A stretch of 64,000 nucleotides of DNA from Sphingomonas sp. PP-CE-3G-477 (GTDB taxonomy: Bacteria; Pseudomonadota; Alphaproteobacteria; Sphingomonadales; Sphingomonadaceae), in the NCBI RefSeq assembly GCF_003050745.1, contig NZ_QAOF01000007.1:62001-126000 (forward strand). Reading direction: 5' to 3'. The translations under genes and the position numbers were made by a program. Of this stretch, positions 50,164 through 59,713 are shown piece after piece. The first letter of the stretch is position 1. Each line of letters begins with the position of its first letter. The notes below the pieces were generated by a model. The model was not told the DNA's origin and did no database searches. It saw nothing but the letters and a program-made list of their open reading frames with translations.

Positions 50164-51533
50164 TGCGCGTTCGACAGGCGGCGCGCGAGGTCCCAGCTCT
50201 GGACGCGGATATCGGGCACCGCGACGACCTCCCACAGCCCGCCGCGGGTCATCGGCCCGATGCAGTGGATCCGGTCGTCGGGAGTCCCATCGGCACAGAT
50301 CGCGCGCGACTGGGCATCGACATCGACGCCGAGCCGCAACGGATCGGGCCGGATCGCACCCGCCGCGAGCAAATGCTTCACGAGCGGTTCCTCCGAGCGG
50401 AGCAAATCACCCTGCGGCCCGGTGCAATTGACGATCCGCGCCGAACGCGTGACGACCGGGTCGGTCTCGCCGCGTGGCCGCCACGTCAGCTTTGCCTGCG
50501 TCCCGTCGGCGTCGGCGGACACGATCTTGCCCGCCGCGAAGGTCAGCCGCCCGGTCGCGACGAGCGCCTCGACCCGGTCCGCAACCGCCGGTGCGAGCCG
50601 GTGGCGGTGCACGTCCCAATACGGGCGTAGATGGCGAAGGAAGCGCCCGCGCACCTCTTGCGACGCCGCCGCCCACAGCATCTGCGTGACCGGACGAAGC
50701 TCGTCGACGGCGCAGCGCCAGCCCTCTTCGGCGGCACGAGCGCGGACATGGCGGACGAGATTGGTCAGCCCACCCTGGGGCTTGTCCGAAACACCGCGGT
50801 GCGCCGGCGCGCCATCGACATGCCGTCGCGGCGACAACCCGCGTCGCGACATCGCCAGGATATTTCCGGCGAACCCCTGCGCATCGAGCAGCAACGCCGC
50901 GTCGATTGCGGTCAGCCCGGTTCCGACCAGCACGACGGTATCGTCCGCGCCCAACCCCTCGGCAAGGTTGGCGGCCCAGGGGTCCGCGTAATAGACACCG
51001 GGCGGCAGCGCGTCCGGCTTCAACCCCGGCGGCGTGTGTGGTGGCAGGTTACCGAGCGCGAGCACCGCGGTGTCGGCGGCGATCTTGCGCCCGTCCGCCA
51101 TCGTCAGCGTCACGCCGTCGCCTTCGGCCGGATCGATCGCGCAGACCTCGCCCTCGACATGAACCAGCCGGCCGTCGGACTCCGTGATCGCCGCATCGAG
51201 CAGTTCGCGAAGATACGCGCCATAGGTGGTGCGCGGGACGAAGGTCTTGCGGTCACCCTTGCCATGCGCCTCCAGCCAGCGGACGAAGTGGTCGGGATCG
51301 TCGGGCAGCGCGCTCATGTTCCCCGCACGGACGTTGAGCAGGTGATCGGGATGCGCCGCGCTATACGCGACACCGCGCGCAAGCTGCCGGTCTCGCCTCT
51401 CGATCAAGGTCACGCGCGGCCCCTCATGCCGCATCAGATTGACCGCGAACAACGCGCCGGAGAACCCGCCTCCGACGACCACGACATGATCCTCGGGTCC
51501 CGCAATCCGCGGCATCGTCGCTCGGTCGTCCAT
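50139..51533 (-). CDS. FAD/NAD(P)-binding protein (NAD_binding_9 family)
   Basis: 464 residues. An N-terminal Rossmann motif VVVVGGGFSGALFAVNL and a second dinucleotide motif VLVGTGLTAIDAALLL. The centre holds DHLLNVRAGNMSALPD and SRRGLSPRRH, typical of the FAD-NAD(P)-binding family with PF13454. It is cytoplasmic, probably an oxidoreductase or hydroxylase-like enzyme of unknown substrate. Its 3' end overlaps nhaA; the two may share a transcript, but the functional link is unclear. Confidence 0.87.
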   Translation of the reverse strand: MDDRATMPRIAGPEDHVVVVGGGFSGALFAVNLMRHEGPRVTLIERRDRQLARGVAYSAAHPDHLLNVRAGNMSALPDDPDHFVRWLEAHGKGDRKTFVPRTTYGAYLRELLDAAITESDGRLVHVEGEVCAIDPAEGDGVTLTMADGRKIAADTAVLALGNLPPHTPPGLKPDALPPGVYYADPWAANLAEGLGADDTVVLVGTGLTAIDAALLLDAQGFAGNILAMSRRGLSPRRHVDGAPAHRGVSDKPQGGLTNLVRHVRARAAEEGWRCAVDELRPVTQMLWAAASQEVRGRFLRHLRPYWDVHRHRLAPAVADRVEALVATGRLTFAAGKIVSADADGTQAKLTWRPRGETDPVVTRSARIVNCTGPQGDLLRSEEPLVKHLLAAGAIRPDPLRLGVDVDAQSRAICADGTPDDRIHCIGPMTRGGLWEVVAVPDIRVQSWDLARRLSNAQWVGGEGL

Positions 51534-51657
51534 CTGCTAGCTCACCTCGTTAGACGGGGACGCCATGCCCCATCGACGCCGCCTAGCCTACCCCGCTCGG
51601 TCAGACCGGGTTCGGATCACATCGATCGTTCTAGTGCCGCCTGCCAATCCGACACAC

Positions 51658-51677
51658 TTTGCAATCGATTGTTGCAT
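51658..51677. promoter_or_regulatory. LacI-type operator candidate before the sugar locus
   Basis: The core CAATCGATTG (51662-51671) is a perfect palindrome with a CG centre, in the context TTTGCAATCGATTGTTGCAT. LacI/GalR operators have this shape (TGCAA-CG-TTGCA). The right half has two mismatches. It lies about 72 bases upstream of the transporter start. No LacI gene is in the window. Confidence 0.4.
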
Positions 51678-51748
51678 TCCACCGCCGTGTAGGTAAGTTC
51701 AGACATACCCCGCGCAGACGGGCGTTTCCGCCAATGAGGATGGCCGTC

Positions 51749-53089
51749 ATGCGTTCCCCCGAATCCAAGCCGCATCTTTCGCTGGCCCGTATCCTCGAGA
51801 TGAACCTGGGGTTCCTCGGGTTGCAGTTCAGCTTCGGACTGCAACAGGGCAACATGGCGCCGATCTACAGCTATCTCGGCGCGTCCGAGGCTTCGCTGCC
51901 GTTGCTTCAATTGGCGGGCCCGATGACCGGCCTCCTGATCCAGCCGCTGATCGGCGCACTCAGCGACCGAACGGATTCGCGCTGGGGCCGGCGGACGCCC
52001 TACTTCCTGTTCGGCGCGGTGCTGTGCGCCTTCGGATTGTTCTTCATGCCGCTCAGCCATTCGATCCTGATGGCGGTATCGATGCTGTGGATCCTCGATG
52101 CCGGCAACAACATCACCATGGAGCCGTACCGCGCCTATGTCTCGGACCGGTTGAACGAGGACCAGCACGAGATCGGCTTCCTGACGCAGAGCGCTTTCAC
52201 CGGCCTTGCGCAGATGCTGGCATTCCTGACGCCGTCGCTGCTCGTCTGGGCAGGCATGAACCAGGATTGGGTCGATGCGCACAACATTCCGTACACCGCG
52301 CGCATCGCGTTCATGATCGGTGCGGTGCTTTCGTTCTCGACGATCCTCTGGTCGATCCGGCGCGTACCCGAACTGCCGCTGTCGCTCGCCGAACGCACAC
52401 GGATCGCGGCCAAGCCGAAGGGGCTGGCCGCGACCTTGAAAGAAATCGGGTCCGCGATCCGCGACATGCCGCCGGCGATGCGCAGGCTGGCGGTGATGAG
52501 CCTGTTCCAATGGTATGCGATGGCCGCCTACTGGGCCTATGTGATCTATTCGATCGGCCGATCGGTGTATGGCACCGAGGTCGCGACGTCGTCCGGATTC
52601 CATTCGGCGGTGCTGACCAACGGCGTAATGGCGGCGTTCTACAACGGCGTCGCGTTCGTCGCGGCATTCGCGATGGTCCCGCTGGCGAAGAGACTGGGCG
52701 CGGCGAGCCTGCACGCGCTGTGTCTCGTGCTCGCCGGGATCGGCATGATGTGGCTGCCGCATATCACCGACAAGGCGCTGCTGTTCGTGCCCGCGATCGG
52801 CATCGGCATCGGCTGGGCGAGCATCATGGGCAATCCCTACGTAATCCTCGCAGGCGCGATCCCGGCCGAGCGGACCGGCGTCTATATGGGGATCTTCAAC
52901 ATGATGATCGTCATCCCGATGCTGGTCTTCGCGGCAACCATGCCGTTTTGCTACGGGCCGCTGCTGAACGGCGATCCGCGCAACGTGCTGACGCTGTGCG
53001 GCATCCTGATGCTCTGCGCCGCAATCGCCGTCTGGACGGTCCGCGAGCGTAATGGCGAAGGCCTGCCGGTCGGCTCGACGCGCTTTTGA
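51749..53089 (+). CDS. GPH/MFS sugar transporter
   Basis: 446 residues with 12 predicted helices. GLQFSFGLQQGNMAPIYSYLGA and GLLIQPLIGALSDRTDSRWGRRTPYFLFGA are typical of glycoside-pentoside-hexuronide-type or SLC45-like sucrose:H+ symporters. ATG 51749 is chosen because GAGGA lies 8 bases upstream. Precedes GH68 and GH31 genes, so the substrate is probably a disaccharide such as sucrose, an inference from context. Confidence 0.88.
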   Translation: MRSPESKPHLSLARILEMNLGFLGLQFSFGLQQGNMAPIYSYLGASEASLPLLQLAGPMTGLLIQPLIGALSDRTDSRWGRRTPYFLFGAVLCAFGLFFMPLSHSILMAVSMLWILDAGNNITMEPYRAYVSDRLNEDQHEIGFLTQSAFTGLAQMLAFLTPSLLVWAGMNQDWVDAHNIPYTARIAFMIGAVLSFSTILWSIRRVPELPLSLAERTRIAAKPKGLAATLKEIGSAIRDMPPAMRRLAVMSLFQWYAMAAYWAYVIYSIGRSVYGTEVATSSGFHSAVLTNGVMAAFYNGVAFVAAFAMVPLAKRLGAASLHALCLVLAGIGMMWLPHITDKALLFVPAIGIGIGWASIMGNPYVILAGAIPAERTGVYMGIFNMMIVIPMLVFAATMPFCYGPLLNGDPRNVLTLCGILMLCAAIAVWTVRERNGEGLPVGSTRF

Positions 53090-53175
53090 CGCACGCTCAA
53101 CGACAGCCCGACCCGCTACCCGCCGAAGCGCCCGAAATCGCCGCACGATCTCTCCTCATCGACTCCAGGATTCCC

Positions 53176-54303
53176 ATGCCCGCCACTACCATCACCCCCT
53201 GGTCCGTCGACATGCTGGACCGCATTGCTGCGCAGTCGAACGCCGCGCTGCCGGTCATAACGGCTGCCGACATCGTGGCGATCGTACCCGGTCACGACCT
53301 GTGGGACATGTGGCCGATCGCGTACCGCGACGGCCGCACCGCGATCGTCGACGATCGTAGCTGGTGGTTCTTCCTGGCCACACCGCAGTTCGACGATCCC
53401 GAGGACCGCCACGACGCCGCGCGCATCCGCCTGACCAGCTTGGGCGCCGATGGCTGGCGCGATCATGGCGATGTGTTTGCCGACGGGTTCACGCCGGGCA
53501 GTCGCGAATGGTCCGGCTCCGCGGTGCTCGACGACGATGGCGAGACGCTGATGATGTATCTGACGGCCGCCGGGCGTCGCGGTGAACCTCGCAGCTTCGA
53601 ACAACGCCTGTTCGAGACACGCGGGCGGTTCGTCGACGGCCGGATCGTCGACTGGAGCGCGCCGATCGAATCGATCGCGGCGGACGGCGCTCTCTATCGG
53701 CAGGCGGACCAACGCGAGGCGGTCGACGGCAGGATCAAGGGTTTCCGCGACCCCGGCTATTTCCAGGACCCAGCCGATGGCACCGAGTATCTGCTGTTCG
53801 CGGGGTCCGCTGGTTGGGTCGACGCGGTGGACGACGGTGTGATCGGAGTCGCCGCGCGCGCCATCGGCAGCGCGAACTGGAGCCTGCGGCTACCACTCGT
53901 CCACGCGATCGACGTCAACAGCGAACTCGAACGGCCGCATATCGTGCTGCACGAGGATCTCTATTATTTGTTCTGGTCGACCCAGGCGAAGCGGTTCGCC
54001 GCGGGGGTCGATGCACCGACCGGCTTGTACGGTATGGTCGCCGACGCGATTTCGGGACCGTGGCGACCATTGAACGGCTCCGGCTTGGTCGCAGCCAATC
54101 CTTCCGCCGAGCCTTTCCAGGCCTATTGCTGGTGGGTCACGGGGGAACTCGAAATGATCAGCTTCGTCGACTACGCCGATCTGGGCGGCGCCGACGCTAC
54201 GGTCAGCGCTTCGCTTCGCCGCACGAAGTTCGGCGGCACGGTGGCGCCGTCGTTCCGCCTGGCGCTGAACGGCGACACCGCGGCGATCGTCTCCGCTCCG
54301 TAA
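53176..54303 (+). CDS. GH68 levansucrase/inulosucrase-type fructosyltransferase
   Basis: 375 residues, no signal peptide. Catalytic residues: nucleophile Asp44 (GHDLWDMWPI), transition-state stabiliser Asp192 (FRDPGYF) and acid/base Glu252 (ELERPHIVLHE). EWSGSAVLDDDG is also conserved. The enzyme cleaves sucrose and builds fructan, or hydrolyses it. Signal-less GH68 enzymes exist in Zymomonas, where export occurs by other means. ATG 53176 is chosen at the family start with CAGGA upstream. 86 bases after the transporter. Confidence 0.92.
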   Translation: MPATTITPWSVDMLDRIAAQSNAALPVITAADIVAIVPGHDLWDMWPIAYRDGRTAIVDDRSWWFFLATPQFDDPEDRHDAARIRLTSLGADGWRDHGDVFADGFTPGSREWSGSAVLDDDGETLMMYLTAAGRRGEPRSFEQRLFETRGRFVDGRIVDWSAPIESIAADGALYRQADQREAVDGRIKGFRDPGYFQDPADGTEYLLFAGSAGWVDAVDDGVIGVAARAIGSANWSLRLPLVHAIDVNSELERPHIVLHEDLYYLFWSTQAKRFAAGVDAPTGLYGMVADAISGPWRPLNGSGLVAANPSAEPFQAYCWWVTGELEMISFVDYADLGGADATVSASLRRTKFGGTVAPSFRLALNGDTAAIVSAP

Positions 54304-54437
54304 GATTCACTTGCGAGAGTCCAACCGAGCTCATTTATACGACCACGTCGTTCTGGCATTCCGACCGCGAAACGAGCATGTTCGCGCGCAACCATTGCAC
54401 GCGCTCGCGCCTCCCCGTTGACGGAAACCCCGACCCT

Positions 54438-56798
54438 ATGCCGACTTTCCTTTCCGCCGCGCGCCTCCTGCTGGCCGGTACGTGCCTGACGTCTGCGATT
54501 GCGATGCAGGCGAACGCCGACCCGCTAGCGACGCTCGACCGCAACGGCAGCTTGGTCGCGATCGAGCCCTACTCGCCCAACATCGTCCGCGTAACTATCT
54601 CGCTCGACCGCACGCTCGCCGACGCGCCGCCGGGCGAAGGCCCCAACGCCAAGCCCGATGCAAGTGGCTGGACGCACCGCACCGACGCCAGCGGTGACGT
54701 GTTCGCCTCGGGTGCGGTATCGCTGACCGTCAACGCACAGCCATGGCCCAAGGCGCCTAGCCAGATGGAACGTTACTTCGCGCCTTCGCTCCCGCCGGTG
54801 TCGATCGCGGTGCGCAAGCCCGACGGTCGCGTGATCGCCGAGATGACCGGCTGGGAGATGTCACCGCAGACCGTCAACGGCGAGAAGACGTTCCGGGTCG
54901 GCGCGAGCTTCGCGGTGCAGCCGAACGAGCATTATTACGGGCTCGGACAGAACCAGGAAGGTGTCCTGGATCTCAAGGGCCGCACGATCGATTGCCGCCA
55001 CAATTACGACGCGCCGGCGGGCGAGACGGTGTGCGTGCCGTTCATGGTGACCAACAAGGGCTACGGCATCGTGTGGGACAATGCGTCGGCGACCACCGTC
55101 TCGCCCGGCCTGTCGAATTCGACGCACTGGCAGTCGAACGTCGGCGAGCGCGTGTCGTTCTTCGTCATCACCGGCGACACCACCGACGAACTTTACGCCG
55201 GCTATGCCAAGCTGACCGGCGCCACGCCGCTGCCACCCAAGGCCGCGTTCGGGCTGATCCAGTCGAAGGCGCGCTACGAGACTCAGGCCGAACTGCTCGG
55301 TGTCGCCAACGGCTATCGCAAGCGCGGTTTGCCGCTCGACGTGATGGTGCTCGACTGGTTCTACTGGTCGCGGATGGGGCAGCTCGACATCGATCGGACC
55401 TATTTCCCCGATCCCAAGGGCATGAATGACACGCTCAAGAGCATGGGCATGCATTCGATCATCAGCGTGTGGCCGCGGTTCGAGAAGGAATCGCGCTATT
55501 TCAATTTCCTCGGCACCAAGGGATGGCTGTTGAAGGACAAGGACGGCGGTGTCGTGGACGGCCTGCCGATCCGGTCCGATCGTGCCGGTGCGCTGCTCGA
55601 TTCGACCAACCCGGATGCGCGAGGCTGGTTCTGGGATCGGATCCGAGACAATATCGCGAGCCAGGGCTTCGACTGGTTCTGGCTCGACGAGACCGAGCCG
55701 GACCTCGTGCCCGACGGCAATTTCTTCTCGATCGGGTCGGGCGATCGCTATCACAACCTCTATCCGCTCGTGCACACCCGCAGCGTCGCGGAAGGCTCCG
55801 CGCGCGACCGGCCCGACTTCCGCAACCTGATCCTCGCGCGTGCGGCGTATCTGGGCACGCAGCGTAACGGCGCGCTGTTCTGGTCGTCGGATGTGCAGGC
55901 AACATGGGAAACCTTGCACCGCCAGGTCCCTGCTGGGCTCGGCTTTACCGCGACTGGCATGGCGTATTGGAGCAGCGACACCGGCGGCTGGCAGTACCCG
56001 AACGGGCCAAAGGCGGAACATGCGCCGTTGCTCGATCCGGCGGGTGCAACCGCGATGTCGCCGAGCTACGCGGACTATCCCGAGCTGTTCACGCGCTGGT
56101 TCGCGTATAACAGCTTCACGCCGACGCTGCGCATTCACGGCCAGCGTCCGGCGACGGCGATCTGGGAATATGGTGCGGCAGCCGAACCGGTGCTCGCCGG
56201 CTTCCTGAAGCTGCGATATTCGCTGATCCCGTATATCTATTCGCTCGGCTATCAGACCTACAAGACGGGTGCGCCGTTCATGCGCGCGCTGTTCATGGAC
56301 TTCCCGAACGACCCCGCCGTCGCGACGATCGGCGACGAGTATATGTTCGGCCCGGCCTTCCTGGTCGCACCGGTTACAGAACAGGGCGCCACTGCCCGCA
56401 AGGTCTACCTCCCGGCTGGATCCGAATGGTATGATTATTGGACCGATCAGCGGTATGCCGGCGGTCAGACGATCGTTGCCGCGGCTCCGATTGACCGCAT
56501 CCCGCTGTTCGTCCGCGCGGGGTCGATCGTGCCGATGGGCGTGCAGGTGCCAAGCACGGCGACGAAGCAGGCGCTCGAGATGATCAAAGTCTATCCGGGC
56601 CGTGACGCGAGCTTCACGCTGTACGACGACGACGGCGTGACCAATGGCTACAAGAAGGGTGGCGGATCCAGCGCAGTCCTCCGCTGGAACGACGCGTCCG
56701 GGACGCTGACGGCGTCGGGCGCATTGCCCACGCGGCAGGACATCAAGACGTTGGTGAAGGTGGTTGCGCCACGTCAGCCAACTCCGGCCGTACGGTAG
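54438..56798 (+). CDS. GH31-family alpha-glucosidase, exported
   Basis: 786 residues. A signal peptide (MPTFLSAARLLLAGTCLTSA, cleaved after QANA) precedes a GH31 N-terminal domain and the catalytic barrel. Nucleophile Asp417 in WFWLDETEPD and acid/base Asp485 in FWSSDVQATW match the family positions. A DUF5110-like C-terminal beta domain follows (ASFTLYDDDGVTNGYKKG). Probably periplasmic, hydrolysing alpha-glucosides or alpha-xylosides; the exact substrate cannot be deduced. 134 bases after the GH68 gene, same strand. Confidence 0.93.
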   Translation: MPTFLSAARLLLAGTCLTSAIAMQANADPLATLDRNGSLVAIEPYSPNIVRVTISLDRTLADAPPGEGPNAKPDASGWTHRTDASGDVFASGAVSLTVNAQPWPKAPSQMERYFAPSLPPVSIAVRKPDGRVIAEMTGWEMSPQTVNGEKTFRVGASFAVQPNEHYYGLGQNQEGVLDLKGRTIDCRHNYDAPAGETVCVPFMVTNKGYGIVWDNASATTVSPGLSNSTHWQSNVGERVSFFVITGDTTDELYAGYAKLTGATPLPPKAAFGLIQSKARYETQAELLGVANGYRKRGLPLDVMVLDWFYWSRMGQLDIDRTYFPDPKGMNDTLKSMGMHSIISVWPRFEKESRYFNFLGTKGWLLKDKDGGVVDGLPIRSDRAGALLDSTNPDARGWFWDRIRDNIASQGFDWFWLDETEPDLVPDGNFFSIGSGDRYHNLYPLVHTRSVAEGSARDRPDFRNLILARAAYLGTQRNGALFWSSDVQATWETLHRQVPAGLGFTATGMAYWSSDTGGWQYPNGPKAEHAPLLDPAGATAMSPSYADYPELFTRWFAYNSFTPTLRIHGQRPATAIWEYGAAAEPVLAGFLKLRYSLIPYIYSLGYQTYKTGAPFMRALFMDFPNDPAVATIGDEYMFGPAFLVAPVTEQGATARKVYLPAGSEWYDYWTDQRYAGGQTIVAAAPIDRIPLFVRAGSIVPMGVQVPSTATKQALEMIKVYPGRDASFTLYDDDGVTNGYKKGGGSSAVLRWNDASGTLTASGALPTRQDIKTLVKVVAPRQPTPAVR

Positions 56799-56927
56799 CG
56801 CACGGCAAGGATGGCGCAGGGTTCAGCGCCATCCTCATGGCTTGCACGGACGATTGCCGCACGCTATCGCCGGTCACGCACTCTCGCTTCTACAGCGGAG
56901 ACGCAAAGCCACGGCAACGCCGGCTTC

Positions 56928-57001
56928 GCGGGTATAGTACAATGGTAGTACAGCAGCCTTCCAAGCTGAATACACGGGTTCGATTCCCGTTACCCGCTCC
57001 A
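56928..57001 (+). tRNA. tRNA-Gly (anticodon TCC)
   Basis: Complete cloverleaf. Acceptor GCGGGTA (56928-56934) pairs with TACCCGC (56991-56997), discriminator T, encoded CCA 56999-57001. Anticodon stem CAGC/GCTG, loop CTTCCAA with anticodon TCC at 56960-56962. T loop GGTTCGATTCCC. The outer anticodon-stem pair is G-A, a mild oddity. Confidence 0.95.
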
Positions 57002-57003
57002 CC

Positions 57004-57402
57004 CTATTCTTCGATCAGGCGCCCGAGAAGGCTCGTCATGCGGCGTCTTCCCAACGCGGTGAGCTGGACGTGCGATCGGCGGCCGTCGCGTTCGTCTCGC
57101 GTGCGTTCGACCAGGTCGGCATCCTGGAGCATCGTCAGATAACGCAGCGCGGTGGCCGACGGCGCGCGCGCACCGATGCAGACCGCGGATACGCTGAGCT
57201 GGCGCCGCTCGTGATCGGAAATGAACAGATCCAGCAGGATGTCCCAAGCCGGCTCCGAGAATAGCGCCTCGCCGAGCAACGTGTCGCGCACCTTGCGAAG
57301 TTCGTACAGCCGTTTGGCCATGTCGACCAACACCAGCGGCGATACGCCGAGCGAAGCTGTACGCTGAGCGGCAATGGGCGCCATGGCAATTGCGTAAGTC
57401 AT
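57004..57402 (-). CDS. MarR-like winged-helix regulator
   Basis: 132 residues. AWDILLDLFISDHERRQLSVSAVCIGARAPSATALRYL (read in parts) is a helix-turn-helix, followed by ADLVERTRDERDGRRSHVQLTALG as the wing. This short form is a sphingomonad-type family of unknown ligand. Last gene of the globin/MCP cluster, 20 bases after the membrane gene. Convergent with the tRNA. Confidence 0.85.
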   Translation of the reverse strand: MTYAIAMAPIAAQRTASLGVSPLVLVDMAKRLYELRKVRDTLLGEALFSEPAWDILLDLFISDHERRQLSVSAVCIGARAPSATALRYLTMLQDADLVERTRDERDGRRSHVQLTALGRRRMTSLLGRLIEE

Positions 57403-57422
57403 ATACGTCTTCCGAATATGCT

Positions 57423-57881
57423 TCAGCGGCAGGTCGGGTCCTGGCGACTCCAGTCGAGATCCGAGCCATGGGCCCGGATCCTGCGCGAGTGCCTGACTGT
57501 CCCGATCACGAGAAGCAGGACGATGGGGTAGCTCCAGGCCGCGGAAAGGACCGCGTAGACGAGCCGGATCACGTCAGGGCTGATCGCCCGGGCCAGATGA
57601 GCCCCCGTCCCCAACGCGTGGAGCGCGGTGGCCCAGGCCGGCCAGAACCGATCGGCCTTGAGCGTGATCGCGATCAGCACCGCCAGCAGGATCAAGTCGA
57701 CGATCATCACGCCGCTCTCCACGCCTGCGAACAGGACGGGGATGGTCCGCTGGACGAAACCGGTCGACAGTGCCGCGACCAGCAAGGCCAACCCCGTCAG
57801 TCGCTCCGGTGCTCCGCCCCGCAGGAGCGCATAGCCGGATGCGGCCACCTGTATCGCGTAGAACAGCCAGACCCGATCCAA
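57423..57881 (-). CDS. Four-helix membrane protein, unknown function
   Basis: 152 residues with about four membrane helices (about 3-20, 28-50, 55-76, 105-127) and a basic C-terminal tail (TVRHSRRIRAHGSDLDWSRQDP). A TTG start at 57881 is supported by GGAGG six bases upstream. I do not recognise the family. It lies between the LuxR-type regulator and the MarR-like gene, same strand. Confidence 0.75.
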   Translation of the reverse strand: MDRVWLFYAIQVAASGYALLRGGAPERLTGLALLVAALSTGFVQRTIPVLFAGVESGVMIVDLILLAVLIAITLKADRFWPAWATALHALGTGAHLARAISPDVIRLVYAVLSAAWSYPIVLLLVIGTVRHSRRIRAHGSDLDWSRQDPTCR

Positions 57882-57915
57882 CTCTTACCTCCAAAGCAGG
57901 ACCGAAACCGGCCGT

Positions 57916-58869
57916 TCAGGCCACTGCCGCAAGGCGAACCGGAGTCTCCGCTCGCAACACGCCTTCGTTGGGCGGACATTCCGCGGTGTCGCCGTATCCG
58001 TAGAACTGCCCGAGCCCGATCTCGGCGCGGACGTCGACCAGCGCGCGATGCGCCTCGACGAACCGCTGGCGCGCATTGATAATGTCGAACGACGCCTGCG
58101 ATATCATCTGCAACGCGGCAACGCCGGTGCCGACCGGCAGGTTGGCGGCGACACGCTGTTGCAACAGCGTCGATACGCACGAGGCCGCGAGCATCGCCGC
58201 GTGATCGACGGCAGCCTCGGCCTTGAGGAAATCCAGGGTGACCTTGTCGGTCGCGTCTCGTCGTTGTTTCAGCATCGTCGTTCTCCCCGTTGGCGCCGTC
58301 GTTGCGGAGCCGTGTACGGGAGCGCTGCGGTCTCGGTTCGATCGCAACAGGCTGGTCAGCGTCATCGCCATGTTCACGAGCGCCATCGACGTGACAGCGA
58401 TCAGGCCCATGAGTGCGATCAGTCTGACTATCCTGTCGCCAACCGAAAACCGATTGCGTGCCACTCCCGTCGATCCACCCACTTCGGAGATTCCGAAGAA
58501 GCGGCGAACAAGCCCCCACGGCTCGGTCTGACCGGTCCTTGGGGCGTGGGACGGGGGGATGGGAACGTCGATTGGTTCGGATGGTAGCCGTTCGTACGTC
58601 GGCAAAGGCTGTTCGGACGGAGGCGCGGCGCGGGTCAGGACGATGTCGTCGCCTTCGCCACGCTCGTGCTCGTGCTCCTGCAGCCGCCGCGCTGCCTCGA
58701 ACCGCGTGCCGACGCCGAGGATCTGGATGGCGCGCTCGATCCGCTTGTCGATCGCGGACGGCGACACCCCGAAGATCGCCGCGATCTCCTTCGAATTGTG
58801 ATGCGTCAGCACGAGCCGCAGGCACGCGCGCTGGGCTTCGGTCAACTGATCGATACGTCCTGCGGTCAT
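57916..58869 (-). CDS. LuxR-type regulator with a membrane helix and C-terminal domain
   Basis: 317 residues. N-terminal GerE/LuxR helix-turn-helix (about 8-60; LTEAQRACLRLVLTHHNSKEIAAIFGVSP in parts, then AIDKRIERAIQILGVGTRFEA). A Pro-rich linker (about 80-120), one membrane helix (about 147-174), and a C-terminal segment of unknown fold (about 175-317) likely in the periplasm. DNA binding would be on the cytosolic side. This one-piece membrane regulator resembles one-component ToxR-like layouts. Starts 76 bases after the MCP-like gene stop. Confidence 0.85.
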   Translation of the reverse strand: MTAGRIDQLTEAQRACLRLVLTHHNSKEIAAIFGVSPSAIDKRIERAIQILGVGTRFEAARRLQEHEHERGEGDDIVLTRAAPPSEQPLPTYERLPSEPIDVPIPPSHAPRTGQTEPWGLVRRFFGISEVGGSTGVARNRFSVGDRIVRLIALMGLIAVTSMALVNMAMTLTSLLRSNRDRSAPVHGSATTAPTGRTTMLKQRRDATDKVTLDFLKAEAAVDHAAMLAASCVSTLLQQRVAANLPVGTGVAALQMISQASFDIINARQRFVEAHRALVDVRAEIGLGQFYGYGDTAECPPNEGVLRAETPVRLAAVA

Positions 58870-58945
58870 GCCGGGAGGGTAGCGCGAACGCGAAGCGGTT
58901 GCACTGTCTATCCGGCCTCACCGCATCAAGGATTTTGCCCGATCG

Positions 58946-59713
58946 TCAGCGGGTCGATGCGGCGGCGACGCGGCTCAGTTGGCGGGCAATGACGTTGACG
59001 GTCGTGGCGGCCGACGCCACGCGCCCGATGATCGTGGCGGCGGCATCGATCCGGTCGACCGCCTCGCCCGTGAGTGAGGCAGCCGTTCCGGCGTTGCGGC
59101 GCTGATCCTGCGCGGTATCGGCGATACCCTCGATCATGTCACGTTCGTGATCGATCAACGCGCTGCTGTCGGCGAACGCGCCGCGCACCTGCGCCACGTG
59201 ATCGCCGACCGCACCGGTGCGCGCGTCGATATCGGCAGTCGCGGTCATCGTCTGCGCGGACAGAACGGTCATCTCGGCCGCGACCGCTGCGAAGCCGCCG
59301 CCATGACCATCCTGTCGTGCCGCCTCGATCCGGGCGTTGAGCGCGAGAAGACGGCTGCGTGCCGCGATGCCGCCGATGGTGCCGGAGATGACGAGGATGC
59401 TGTCCGCGGTCTCGCCCAGCGTATCGAACAGCGGCATGTGATCCGCCGCGAGCCGTTGCGCGCGGGCGAGCAGCTTGAGCTGCTTGCGGACGTTGCGTTC
59501 GACCAGCGTCGCGGCGGTATCGAGTTCGACGACCAGCGCGGCGATCTGGCGCATGTCCTCCGCCGCCAGCCGCACCATGTCGGTCGCGGCCGCCGCCTCC
59601 TGGCTGACCATCGACGCGACATCGGACAGCCGCGCGGCCACGGCGTCGAGCGCCGCGTGCGGAACGACCGATGCAGGCGTACCTGTCGGAACCGCGGCGG
59701 CCGCTGGGATCAT
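58946..59713 (-). CDS. Soluble methyl-accepting chemotaxis-like signalling protein
   Basis: 255 residues with no membrane helix. The C-terminal MCP signalling hairpin tip lies at about 120-152 (SRLLALNARIEAARQDGHGGGFAAVAAEM), matching the family EAARAGE-GRGFAVVA core, with conserved Glu and Arg. The flanking arms are helical coiled-coil. There is no ligand domain of its own, so it could receive a signal from the globin encoded just upstream (ATGA overlap at 59710-59713). It may link to CheA/CheW or act alone. Confidence 0.87.
   Translation of the reverse strand: MIPAAAAVPTGTPASVVPHAALDAVAARLSDVASMVSQEAAAATDMVRLAAEDMRQIAALVVELDTAATLVERNVRKQLKLLARAQRLAADHMPLFDTLGETADSILVISGTIGGIAARSRLLALNARIEAARQDGHGGGFAAVAAEMTVLSAQTMTATADIDARTGAVGDHVAQVRGAFADSSALIDHERDMIEGIADTAQDQRRNAGTAASLTGEAVDRIDAAATIIGRVASAATTVNVIARQLSRVAAASTR

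Noticed and set aside
56928..57001. tRNA-Gly as an integration site for an island
   Set aside because: No integrase and no repeat of the tRNA 3' end was found nearby.
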